A stretch of 64,000 nucleotides of DNA, taken from assembly GCA_930367205.1 (NCBI GenBank), contig OV884009.1, positions 100,647,189 to 100,711,188 on the forward strand, in the 5' to 3' direction. A program made the position numbers and the translations under genes. Source of the DNA: Acanthosoma haemorrhoidale (lineage: Eukaryota > Arthropoda > Insecta > Hemiptera > Acanthosomatidae). Below are positions 44,640 to 58,100 of the stretch, one piece after another (positions within the stretch are counted from its first letter, which is position 1; each line of letters starts with the position of its first letter). Below the pieces are notes generated by a model, which saw only the letters and a program-made list of their open reading frames with translations, ran no database searches and had not been told where the DNA came from.

Positions 44640-47600
44640 TTTGATAATACTCCTTTATAAAATAAAATATTTACCACCAATGATACTAGAGGTTAGTATT
44701 GAACGTAAATACCTAGTAAGTAGAGAATATCTGTAACTAATGCTTATTTTTGCCCGGGGGGGAACTTTGTTTGGCTAATATTTATGTAGGCTTGGAGAGA
44801 CCAACATTTGTTGGATATGTACTTACTTAGTTGTAAAGGATCTGAATGCACACATTCAACTTATACAATATTAAACAAGTGGACAGTATGAATGATGAAT
44901 TATATATTAAACGGATCAGCTAAATTAGTTTAACATATCTTTATTGTAAGAGGCTTTAATTTATACAATTGTGATAAAGGGCAAAAAGGATATACAATTA
45001 GTTTAATGCTTTTAATCAGTGAATTTATTAAGATAAAAAAGGAAATTATTGTATGTATATATACAGTAAAGTTAAACTTCTGGGATGCATCGGTGGGAAG
45101 ATGGTATGCTTTATTTTCAGGTGGCTTCCTCGTTTCTATGTTGTTAAGTGAATATTCTTCTGAAGTCACTCCGTTTTTGTAGAATCACAGTGAGATGGCG
45201 CCATAAGCACAAATGCAAGTTGAAGATAGTGAGATTTAAAGTACTGGCTTCAGTGTTTTCTGAACAATAATTCATTAACTTTTCTCATATTTCCTACATT
45301 ATTTGTATTTTCTTTTTACTATTGTAGTATGTGCTTATTACTAACACCTTTTATATACTTATTTATAAAATACTGAATATTTTAATAATTTGACATGGTC
45401 CAAAATAATATCTTTCAATTTGTAAAATCTAATTTAATTATTATGCAATGACAATCAGTTTTTGTTTTCATTAATATACTATCATCTAGAAGCAGTAAAA
45501 CATGGCAGATGGTTACGAATATGTTTATAATAGTGAATATTAATTTGCATTTTATTTTTGTTAAAATAAATTGTTATAGCCTGGTCGTTCTCCTTTCTCC
45601 GAGTTTGAAATGTTTAACATCCTTCGAGATGCCTAGAGGCTAAATAGTATTTCCGTTTCTAATCACACTAAATTGGCAAATAAAATAAAATCATTTTTAA
45701 ATTCATTCCGCATACAGTATCTAAGTCATAATTCTTACTTATTGGTACAAACACATACTAAAATTCTAATGTGACACCATTATATAAACATTTCCCCCTC
45801 GAAAATAAAAAAGGAAAATGCTATAGCTTAAAGCTAGGGAAAAAAAGATTTTAATACTACTACTAATATTTTAATAAACTAATTACATCATGAAACGTTA
45901 TGTAAACATCCATGAAAAATGTAAACATTTAAATTGATACTATACGGTTCTTTTATACTTCAAATATTTTATTATTTGACTGTTAACATAATCTTAAAAT
46001 AATTTAGCAAAATATTTCTTAAAAATATGAATCTCAAAAAATAATTTTCATTGAATTCAGATTTAAGATAATTGATTATGTTACTAAATTGGTCAAAATA
46101 ATGAAATACAAAATGTATCTTAGAAAAAAAAATGTGTATTGCAATTTTCACCGAATACACAGCCAGTAATAACAACCTTGCAGAAATAATGAAATATTCA
46201 ACGATTAACTTTGTAAAAAAAAACAAAGAAACCCTTAAACATGTAATTAAAACTATTTTTCTGTAATAATTTATCAACAGAACTATGAGGAGAACATGCA
46301 TTTATTTATTATTTTGATTTATGATTATACTATACTTTTCAGCTTATAAATAAGGAAGTATTTGTGCACATTTTACTAGCAGTAAAACAAAGTAATTAAG
46401 GCTGATTTTAACAATATTTGTTGTTTTGAAGGATTTCTATGTGTATTGAATATAATGCGTGCACAATATCCTTATGAATAGATTTGTACAATGAATAACC
46501 TATTCTTAAATTTTAACAAAAATCAAAAGTTGTTGAAAGGTATAAGAGATGATGCTCTTAACCAATAAGAACAAATATATATATATATATATTCCTCATA
46601 ATAGCAACAAATAAATAACTTTTTCATTAACAATTAATAAAATAAATGTCTGTTTTTAGTTGAGGAAATATCTATCTAGTGAATTGCTGATATAAGTTTC
46701 TCATTTAAAATTGGGATGACAGCTGGAATTGATTGTAGCTCCTACCTCTCTGGTTAGGACTACAATTAATAAACAGTAGGTTATATATGGTTACTCACCT
46801 GTTTATGTCTTCACAAATAAATACCAGAAAGGTACTTGCATGACACTTAAAAACTCTTGTGCCTCCTGCGATATCCTTGGATGGTGAGAAGTTATTTTTG
46901 AGGGTGAAGCAGGGTGTGCTAACAAAGAAGAGTGATAGGAAATTCTTTGATTGAATACTATTGAAAATTCAAATATGATATAGATATAATGATATAACTG
47001 GCTCTGTTTCTAAGTAGCTTCCTGGGAGAAATATCCCCATGGATTTGCCTTAATAGGCACATGTGGTTTTTAATGCCTGTGGTGAGCGTATTCTTAAATC
47101 AGACAGTCCATTTTTCCTCATTACCTCAAATTCCTGGGCAGAGCTGTTAAAATTTCAAAACATTGATGATTACATAAACAGCGTTAGTAAGTACCAAAGC
47201 ATTGCACGTAATAAGATAACAATATCCATAAATAAATAAAAACCTAGCGATGAGATATGTATTACTCGTAGTTACCCAGGCACTACTGTGCGAGTTAAAA
47301 AAAAGAAAACTTTCCTTTTCTATTATTTATGTTTTTTAAACAACTTTCTATATTTTTTAACAATCTATCTGAGCATTTAAAGTGTGATGTTTTTCTTTAA
47401 TATTTTCTATTAGTATTGGAAGTTCACAAACATGAGATCGGATAAAAGTAAAATATGTTTTGTCTTTATTGATCCGGCATCTTTCTTAAGGCTTTCAATT
47501 AATGCTTTATATTTAATAAAATATTCTATGTAAAACAGCCCTGCCTCACATTTTTATGGTGAGTTCTGGAGGTAAAGAGCAATCATTATATTTGTTTCCC

Positions 47601-49066
47601 CATTATATAAGATTTTGTTTAGATCAGAAACATTTCTCAGATTTTTGCGGCTACTCGATCAAGGCTGTGTGCAATGCAAGTAATGTATAACAAGTTAGGA
47701 AAGAAAACTTTCCTTTAAAAAGCATTTTAAGTTTTAAACGTAATGTGCTCCACTGTCACAAAAAAGAAAATGTTGTTTTGGAAGGTATTTTCAAAAAAAA
47801 AATTTGATTAAACAACACTTAACAGGAGGCAGTTTCAAAATTTGTTTTCGCAAGCACTTATTATGGGATTAAATAAGGCTTTGGCTCTATTTCTGGATGT
47901 AGGATACCAATTATTAAACAATAATTATGTTTTCACTTGGTATCTATTTCGACATATATTAAGATATTTTAATTTCTTATTTTAGGTACTGTTGGTACAA
48001 AAAAAAAAAAAAGGATAAGTAACTCTTCTTAAGCACACTATATTATTGACCTCAAAACTACCTATAAAGTCCAGGAAGGTGTCACCCGGAATAGGAGAGT
48101 TTCTATAAAATAAGACTAAAAAGATTAACTTTTTTTTTTTTTAAGTTTACTAAAAACTATGAACGTTTATGATTCAAGTTATTTTCATGTTTTGAACGCC
48201 TCATTGAATTTGAAGTAAGCAAAAAAAAAGACTAGAATTACACTGGAATCCAGTCTTTAGTTCTAATCTTCATGCTATCGCCAATACATCCTAGAAACCC
48301 TCTTATACAGCACCATTATTCCCCAAAAGAAACATATAAATACAAAACAAAAACGTGACTACTATTTTAATTAACTATATGTGTTTGTGGCTATAATATT
48401 ATTACAGGTTCATCACTAGACAAATAATTTTATGTCCATCAGATAGTTTCCGTTTTAACAAGTACAAACTAACTATAATAAATAAATATTATTTAAAAAT
48501 AAAATTTCCTCATTTCGTCGTCAATTAACATTCTAATGAATTATTAAAAAATACAGCATACTCTTGTTAGCAAGTATGAATTAACATTTAAAATTTATGC
48601 GAAGTAAAAGAGTAACTCACAAAAAATAATAACTAATGGTTAAACAAATCAGATAAATAATATTTAATTAAAATATTTATATTTTAATGACATCTTCACT
48701 TCATTGAAATAAAAACGGCAATCATATAACAATCAACAATTTAAAGTCTCCATTTTAACAAGTATAAACCATTATATTGTATTTAAAAGAAATAATCTTC
48801 ACTTGAAGCTGATTGTAGCTATTAAGATCAATGTTGGAAAAATAACTTATTTTTAATATTTCTAGACAAAAATAACACTTTTTCACATGCTTACAGCTAA
48901 ATTTTACAAAAATAATTATATCATACAAAAATAAATACATAGATGCTGGTAAAATTATAAATCATTTTCAAATAACCACTCTTTGACTATATTTAGTTTT
49001 TAATATTGATAATTACTAATATATAAATATGTTTATGTTAATCATAGTTTTTGGAATTCACAAAAA
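44640..49066. other. intergenic, strongly AT-rich, no gene seen
   Basis: About 4.4 kb. Open frames such as 45972-46301 (minus) are hydrophobic, phenylalanine/isoleucine-rich products of T-rich DNA with no support. A short TA run lies at 46575-46592. Confidence 0.55.
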
Positions 49067-49067
49067 T

Positions 49068-49073
49068 TTTATT
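49068..49073 (-). promoter_or_regulatory. poly(A) signal of the Pelle/IRAK-like gene
   Basis: AATAAA on the minus strand begins 10 bases after the stop codon at 49083-49085. The proximity is unusual but workable; other A/T-rich signals lie further down. Confidence 0.4.
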
Positions 49074-49082
49074 TGTTTAATT

Positions 49083-49178
49083 TTAGTTAAGATATTTTCC
49101 TGAATTGTCGTTCATATTGCTTTCCTTAATGCCAAGAGCTGATATCAAAGGTAAGTCATTACACAAGGAACTGGAGTT
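49083..49178 (-). CDS. pll: Pelle/IRAK-like terminal exon
   Basis: The acceptor is TTCTTTTAG above 49178. Thirty-one codons (NSSSLCNDLPLISALGIKES, then NMNDNSGKYLN) are followed by TAA at 49085-49083. Entry phase 0 fits the exon before it. On the opposite strand the same stretch also has an acceptor/donor-like pair, but that reading is less convincing. Confidence 0.65.
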   Translation of the reverse strand, partial: NSSSLCNDLPLISALGIKESNMNDNSGKYLN

Positions 49179-52100
49179 CTAAAAGAAGAGAGAAAATTAT
49201 AATAATTTAAAATAGTTTTTAAAAGAAAAATGATAAATAAAGTGATTTAAAGGAAAAACTCATATTGGATAATTATAACAAACTACAAATGTAATATAAT
49301 TTTAGCTATACAAAAAATTTAAATATAATTTTTAAGAACCAATTATTCATACACATTTATTTTTACATTTTAACTACAAATATATATTTTGCAATGAAGT
49401 CTTCAACATTCTTGCAAAAACTTTAGTTTTCCTTGTGCTGTACCTCTTAGTGGTGCGTAGCTAAGTAACAACTAAAAACCACCAAGATCACCCACTGCAA
49501 TAGCATTTAATTATTTGAATAATAAAGGGAAATAAGTAATTTTATACAAACTATGTTGAAAAGCTGTTCACATTTATTCATAATACCATTTAGATAGGTT
49601 GTGCCTGTTATGCATTATTTAATGTGGTCACTTGTTGCCAAATTCTTTAAAATTTAAATGAGTTTCCTTGATCACGTTATCTAAATTATTTTTATGGAGT
49701 TTTTTCATAAAAATTTAGAAAGGGTGAATAAAGCTCGTACATCATTTTTTTTTTATAGTAACTTGGGGTGGTGAATAATTCAAATATATTTCTAAAACAA
49801 TCCTAAAGCATGCTAATAATTTCGAAATCTCCTTACTTATTACTCAATGATCAATAATGGATGAACATTTAAGTCAGGAAACCTCTTCTCACTTTTTAGG
49901 AGTATGCCAAGCATTCAGCAAACTAAGGTTTGTGACGATAGGACTTGTGGTAAGGCTGCGATAGGATACTATTAGAGAAACTTAACTCTTTCAAGGGGAA
50001 ATCAATCCTTGAGTTCAAGGAGATTCAAAGAAGAACTTTACCGATCTGCAATATGATTGTATTAGTGGTGATCAGGAGGAAGTCAGGTTCTTTGCCACAG
50101 TGTTTGGATTTGATTAGGTCTTTAAGATGCTGTCATTTGCTAATTTTTGGATGAGAGAAGGGTGACAATGCCTCCAAAGCAGATTACTGGATCAGAGTAG
50201 TAAAATAATGACCAGTATCATCTAGGTCTTTGGATTTATCAAGAAGTTGTAGGAAGAGGTCCCAGCCACTAATAAATGAAGGAGGAAACAATTTGTAAAT
50301 TGGACTGGAAAGAGTAAAGACCAAAGTATTACGTGATTGGAAAAGAGGTTATCAAGATGTGTAACTGACTAGTTTAGTTTTCCAACTATTGTGGAAGAAG
50401 TCAAGGAGGTCTGGATTTCAGTTAGGATCAGATGGTTAACAGGTAGAACTGTCAGGGGAGAGAATGGATCAATTTTCCTGTCTGAGTGCTGACAGCTAAG
50501 CACATCCCAGGTGTATTGATGGATCTTTGTGCTTTGCATTAAGGTCCCCACCCAAAAGAAAATTGCATCCAATGTAATCAAGAAAGGAGATGGATTGAAT
50601 AGGTGGACAATACACCAACACTCGTGTGAGGAGAAAAGAAAAAGTGCTGATTGATACATGGATTGAACGAAATCATGAGCTATCAAAGGTTATCTTTTAT
50701 TTCATCCGTCGGTGTAGATGGACCAGCCAGATGCAGATTTCTGATAAACACATCTAAAGCTCCAACCCTCTTTATTAGGCAGATATGTATGGAAATCACC
50801 CTTTGTCTCCTGCTAATATTTAGTAATTGCTCGGTAAGTATTGGTGCTATCTGGAGATTTTCTAATGACTTTTGTTGACTTGAGACATATATTGGCCTGT
50901 GCCTGAAGTTTGTTGAATGACAGAGGGATGTGGAAAGGTTTTTATAGTAGAATAGTGTTTATGACAGTAACACTGTCAAGTCCAAACAATTATCGATTTT
51001 TCTATTTCTGTTGTAAAGTTGAAATTCTTATTTAAACCGTTTAAATAATCGGACAGCTCCTTTAATTCATTCTGGCTACCTTTATAATTGGTATACAACG
51101 TCCATGTATCTTATCTAATACTTAATTTTGTGGATAAATGGATTGTTATATGCCGGTGCTCCAAATTGTCTATACATAAATCGACTAATAACATATTGAA
51201 ATCCCTATTCCCAACTCTTTAGTCGGTGTAAAAATCTCATTATTAAACTACAGTAATTCTGCTTAAGGCACATTTTGACTAATGTAGAAATTTTCAAGCT
51301 AACCACTGAGTTACATTTCTTATTTATGTCGTAGGCAGTGTACCATCAGAAATTATAGTAAGGAATAACGAATACTGGAAAATAAGTTTACAACGCTGAA
51401 CAAAACTAGAATGCATTGTTCCAGGAAAACTACTTGTAGCAATATTTTCACTACTTCTGTGACATTGTTTATTGAATGTTTAGATTTAGAATTAGTTTTA
51501 TATAAGAGTTCTCTGACCATTATTTTACTTAGTTTGTCTATTGGTGCCATCCTAATGTCAACTGTAGGTTGTAATGTTATTCCATCTTTGTACACTTTCA
51601 GTACCCACTAGTCTCGGGACTGACGGGTTAAGTTGAATTAGGTTCTGTGCTACATACAGCTCAAATAAGTCTTTGTTATTTTTGTCTCTAATTACATTAT
51701 TGAACTTAGTTAGTTCGTTATCAAGTAACTTAGTTAGTCATTAATATACGAAATAGTACAATTATGATGTTTAATTCAAAAGAATAAGAAGATATTGATT
51801 TGGGTGGTTAGAAGAATGGATGTGGAGGTATCAAATTTCAAATACAGCGCAATCTCGCTAATCCGAACTGTCAAAGAGTAGCTTTGAATATAAAGGAAGT
51901 GGTGTTTATTCCTTGCCGCAGCTTGGGAGTCAACCCAAAACTCATACGCAGTTCTCGGAATAACTGATTGGGATGTGTTTCTGAAGAAGCTTCTTAAAAG
52001 AATCCAATCAGGAAATGATTTCTCACTTATCAAAGAAATAAATCCTGCTGTTACTGTGAGCGAAGAAGATATGACAAAGTGGATTGAAGGAAATGAAGAA

Positions 52101-55100
52101 AAACAAGTTCACTTTCCAAACAGATGAGGAAATTGTACAACAAAGTGTTTTGAAAAAGTCCAATGAGGAAAAAGAAATCGGCAATTTCAACCAGTGCATC
52201 AAATGAGCTATGGAGAACAATGTACAGTAGCAGCAGATTCTTTTTCTACAGCAGCTCTGGGGGAAGAAGCATAAAAAAAAAAAAAAAAAGTGTTTCCACA
52301 AATAAAATGCATATGAACACATTACATACACATATTATAGAAATGTATGTACATATGGACTTTTTTAAATATTTTAATGTACATTTAGACTATTTTTTTC
52401 AAATAGATTTGAACTTTTTCGAACATTTTAATATACATACATTTTGTATAGCATACAATAAAAATTATGTCTATCGTTTATTTCTTATTTATTTTCCCCC
52501 AACTTCTGCAATCCGAATTTCTACTAATCCAAACACCCTCTAGCAACAATTAGTTCAGAATAGCAAGAAGGGACTGTGTAATGAAATAATTCAGAAGACG
52601 TTAATTCTAGTCCTTGAAACAAGTACACAATGACGGATGCCATGATTCATTTTGAAAAGTAACCTAGAAAGAATTATTAATAGCTACTGAAACTCTGTTA
52701 TTTTAGAAATACTGACTCTATAAATTAATTAAAATTAAATTCTTTGAATAAAAAAAGCAAAAACAATTAATGATTTTTCAAAATGAAGAAATGGCTTATT
52801 TTAATGTAATTGCTCTATTTTGTGTATTTTAACTTTTATTGTTACATTATATATATATGTATATATAGTTGTTCCCTTTATCCTGTATATAGTATATCAT
52901 ATATATTTTAAGTTAACATAAATAATAATAAAAAAAAAAATTGTGGTTAATTTCTTTCCAGTCAATTATTCGTCGTTTTGGATAAACTAGGGTATTTTTC
53001 CCTTAGTCACCACAGATACACAACCAATGGTATACTGTAATACTTACTTGTGACAACATGCTAGATGGAGTTCCTCTTCTTATACTGGAGGTATTATCAT
53101 TTTCTTCACTAGGTGAGTTATCAAAGCTTTTGATACACAAGCCTGGTAGCCAATCAGAGTTACCTATACTTCTGTCATTAGCATGGTCTCCACTCTGAGT
53201 AACATGAGTACTAAAAGAATTTTCATCTTGGAGTTTTTTTTTCAAGTGTGATGGAGAAGTAATGTTATAAGTACAACTCTGATCTGTACCCAATTGTATC
53301 ACCCAGGAGTTATTGTGATCTGCCAGTAGTTTATTATCAACAATCCCGATTCCAACCTGAAATGATTATAAAAATGAAACATGAAAGAAATATTTTAATA
53401 TTGGGTCATTTAACACCAAATAATTTAACTTCATTTTAGCCAACATTACAATGGTTGAATCCAATGACTTTTGTTTTAAATCAAATTAAAATGTACACAT
53501 AAGTACAAATAAAACATAATGGGCCATAAGAAAATGTTTACTAAATGGAGTCTTGTTCAATTTTCTATATCATTTACTTAATTTTGAATGACTCATCACA
53601 CATTTTACTTGCTACATCATGTCTACAAATACTTGAAAGATATATATTAGGTTAGAGCATATGAAATATGAGGAAGTGTTGTTATTTTAGCTAATAATAA
53701 AAAAAAAGGCTAACAGAATTTTTCAAGAGCTAGCTGCTATTAACTTGAAGACAATATTCCTAATACAGATGCACATCAAGATATTTTATTGGGTTTTCAC
53801 AAAAACGGTTGGATTTTGGGCAAATAAACTTTAGGAACTTCCTGTTAAGAATCTATTATTATCCTAACTACTTCCTGCACGGTTATGAACGAGGTGAGTA
53901 TGGTGTAGATGGAAGTGATTTTACTTTTAGCAACTAGAAAATTTTGAATTTGACTTTTTTTCTTGAAAAGACTTGCTGGCTTGGGTTGGGCTAACAGACC
54001 TCAAACAGCAGGATTTTTAGAATTCCCAGTGCCATATGTAGATATTATAAAACAGCGTGACTCTGCGACAGTTCCGTAGCAAACAGCCACCAAGCCCAAA
54101 TACAAAACTAACAACCAACTCAATTCCAAACTTTTTAATGATTTAACTAATACTAGGTATCAAACTTTTGTTTAAAATACCATTATTAATTCTCAAATTA
54201 CGGAATGCAATAAAATTGCAAAAAAAAAGCCTGGTAATGGAAACTTAAGATCTAGGCACTGTTGGAAGCTGCTGCTGGACTGCATGTTGAGGCTGACCTT
54301 GTGGAAGTTGCTGTGTTGGTTGTGGCCTGACAGACTACACAGGCCTACAAGAAAAAATGCCTAGGATTTTAGATTTTTAGGTTTTAGAACAGATTATAGC
54401 CATATTTGGGGTGCTGTATCTAAATATGAAATCAGTGTTTTTCTATCTGGTCTACTTTTTTAGATCAGTTTATATAACTTTTTTTTAACGTGCAGTTCGA
54501 CATGAAATGCGCAGTTCTAACTCCATTTTGTGCAGATTTTTGCTCGGAACCCATTGAGCACTAATTTTTCTAAAGCCAAGATGTTTACGCATAATAGTAT
54601 GAGCACTCCCAATGGTGATATGCACTTCTGACTCAATTTCGTCAACAGTCAACTGGTGATCACCTTCAATAGACACAGGTGTTTGAACTTGGGCGTCAAT
54701 CATGACCTACATTTGCAACACTTAAATTGCCTAGCCCAAGTAAACACTAGGTTCTTGGACAGTGTAGTAACCCTGAACTGGGTCTTAAAATAAGTTAAAA
54801 TCTCTGAGGGTTTAACCCCTACATTGGTTAAAAACTTTATGACACATTGTGCAACAGACTAAGGAACCACTTGCTCACTCATGGCTGTCCTGAGAACAGA
54901 ACAGAGTGAGCGGCTGACCAAGCTGGTTCCCCCTCCTTAATATACCAACCTTCAGCCCCCCTTCACCATCAAGCTCGGAACGGCTTCCTGAGCACAATAG
55001 CAAAATACCATCTATATTTGAATCACCCTCGCAGATAGAAATAATGTTGGTAGTAATTAAAATTCTTAATCCCATTTCATAAAATTATTACGAATGTTTC

Positions 55101-58100
55101 AAAAAATATATCATTACTGTCTTATTTTAATTTCAATATTTAAAATATAGTAGTTATTTTAATAGTAAGATACATCAATAATGTAAAATGTTATGACTTT
55201 TACTTACACGAGGAATTTCATTAGGAGAAGTGGACAATAATTTACGATGTTGATTTAAATGGTCATGTTTAAGTTGTAATTCGCAAGGTACTACTGGAGT
55301 ATGGCTACTGCGATGAATAGCATCTAATAAAATAAAATGTAATTATGTTACAATTTGTAATATGCACAATTATAAATGTATTGCAATTAGTTTCTTTAAC
55401 TTAAAATAAGAAATTAAAGAGTAAGGAAAAATTGAGCACTTAGCTAAAAACTAAAAAAATTTCAAGTCAAGTGTATACATAATAAAATTAAGGGTTTCAT
55501 TAGGGCTACTTCGATTACAGTTATAATGATTTTTTGTAATTATATTATACTAAACCCCAAACGTATAGAATAGAATAGTAAAAAAAAAAAAAATAAACTA
55601 TAAAATCTTAATAAAAAAAGAAAACAAAAACAAAATAGTAATAACAATGTAAAACAAAGTGTAAACCTCTATAAGAATGAAAATAATAATCATGCTTTTA
55701 GTAAATAAAGCCCATAGGATCCACCTTACACAAAAACAACAATATGCAGAAGTCCTTACAGTAACTCATTAGATAAAAAAAATAAAATTAATAGAAAAGA
55801 AAACATGATAGTGAGATACAAACTGGCAGCCAACATTTATCTGTATATAGTAAACAATCAAATAAAAATAATTAATACTAAAATAAAAGTAATAAATGAT
55901 AAATGGGGGGATATAAAATAATAAATGAGTGAATCGTTCGCAGACTAACGAGCGTTTCTTTGGATGGTGAGAAGGAGTTGGAATGGCGATTATTAGAAGG
56001 TAGAAAATTCCAGAGGGTAGCAGAGTGAGGAGGGAAGGACCGGTCGTATGGTGCAATTTTTTGGGCAGGAGTATAAAGGTTAGAGAGATGGGATCTTGTG
56101 TTCCTGGAGTTGACTGAGGTTTTGAACTGTAAAATATTGTATTATAATGTTATTTAAAGTTCTTTTTTCATGTTATTTAAAAAAAGTAGTCATGTGGTCT
56201 AAAAATTTTTCTTCAATTTGTTTATAGAATGTTTTTCGACTCAGGAAATGAAAATGAGTAACCAGATGTAGAATCATAAAAAAATAAACATTTTTAAATT
56301 GATATTAATCAGTTCGAAGTGTTGTTTGTTACTAAGGTGTCATATTGTCTTAGGTTGATGAAAAACTAAGAAATCACGGTTAAAAAATGCTGGTAAAACT
56401 ACATCGCCTACTCTATGGGTTGCATATTCCAATAAATTCTTAAAATATACGATAAGCCTTACTGTAGAAATATATGGAAGATATTTCGCTTCGGATCGAT
56501 TACCCACGTCTTATTTGTCTCGTCTTCCTTTTGTCTCTCTCTCACTCTGTTACCAACTGTAGGGCACGTTGTATGTCTCTAGGCATTGGTGCTTGGTACA
56601 TGTTCTAACAGAACATTGGAGCCTTTTTGTGCATCAAGTTCTTTTACTTGTTCTATTGGGGTGAGTTATTTTTTTTGAGGGTTCATTTTACCTCATTCGC
56701 ACATAGAAGAGTGGACTGATGAGGGCTTACTCTCTCTACGGTGGCTTTGGAGCAACATACACTGGTCACAGGAGAATGCTCCGAAACCTTGATTTCCTAC
56801 ATTTTCTGGATTAACCCCCCACACCTCACATCTAGGTCTGTAATCAAGCTTCGGCATAGTGAGTCACCTTTGAGTTTCAAATTCTATACATATAATTTAT
56901 AGTCTTTCAGTCTCCATCCAGCAACATTTTTATATTGTTGTGATCACTTCGAGCTTTTCTCCTTTCAAGTCAAAATTTCGTTTTCCTTCATATTATTTTA
57001 ATTAAAATTTTTTTCTCACTACCGAATATATTTTGTTTTTATTTTCAAATATTATACAAGAATTTTAATTTTATCATAGATAAAACCTACCAGAGGTCAA
57101 TTTTAATTCAGTGGCATCTTATGGTAGATTTTATTAATCATAAAATCTACCAGAGGACTAAATTAGATTTAGAGTCAAATCTAATTAATAATAGCTAACA
57201 AATGTCAATTTTAATTAATACAGCCTATCAGAGGATTATATTAATTGAAATTCTCAATTTTCCGATTTCGCCTACATGTGCAAAGGTCTTGTTCAGATTT
57301 ATTATTAATTAACAGAAAGTCATGCTTTTTCCTCTGATTTACGAACCTTAGAACCTATCTTCAAACCCATTATGTTGGCAAGACAGTTGTTGAGCAAGAC
57401 ATCTTGTATGTAATCTGTCTTGAGGCTTTGCATGTATATTTATGCAGAGATAGAACGGTCATCTCAATTACTCGTACTCTGTGGGTAAATAATCATGCAA
57501 GTTGTGAAATCATTTTGAGTTTTCCCAAATAAACTTTGTTAAATATATAAACCAAATAAATTTTGTTTTTATTTTCAAATCTTACGTACACATCTTTAAT
57601 TTTATTGTACAAAGGCCTCTATTAGTGCCTGTCACCGCTCTGCCTGGTCCTCCATCCTCTTCAGCCACTCCGAATTCTCAAAGGCACCAGACAAGCAGTG
57701 CCAGGGCTTTTTAGAATTCTGAAAAATGGCAATATTGCCAATTTTAAGACTGCAGCACTGTAAGTGGAAAATTGATTGACATTTTGAGCACTGCACAGTT
57801 GATTTATCTTCTCTAGAAATGTTTACTTCACAAGTAGAGCGATGACCATTCTTAATAATCAAAAAAAAAAAATTATATTATAATTATAAAAAATTATAAG
57901 TTTTGATGACGGGAGTTAAGCCCCTTTCGAGGTCTGCCCCCACTACTGTTACTCGTTGAGATAATGTTCCACTCACCTTAATCTCATTAAAATGTCGTTG
58001 CAGTTTTTCTTTAATTTCTCTGTCCAATGGAGCTGACTTTTCACCAAACTTCACTGGCACTTTTTACCTGTACTCTACTACTGTTTTGTAACAATCGTTT

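Noticed and set aside
45972..46301. 109-codon minus-strand hydrophobic frame as a membrane protein
   Set aside because: F/I/L-rich composition follows from T-rich DNA. No start context, splice sites or poly(A) logic.
52163..52543. 126-codon plus-strand frame
   Set aside because: It spans the pogo element and an A-run. The true transposase text is in other frames and the 3' half is T-rich noise.
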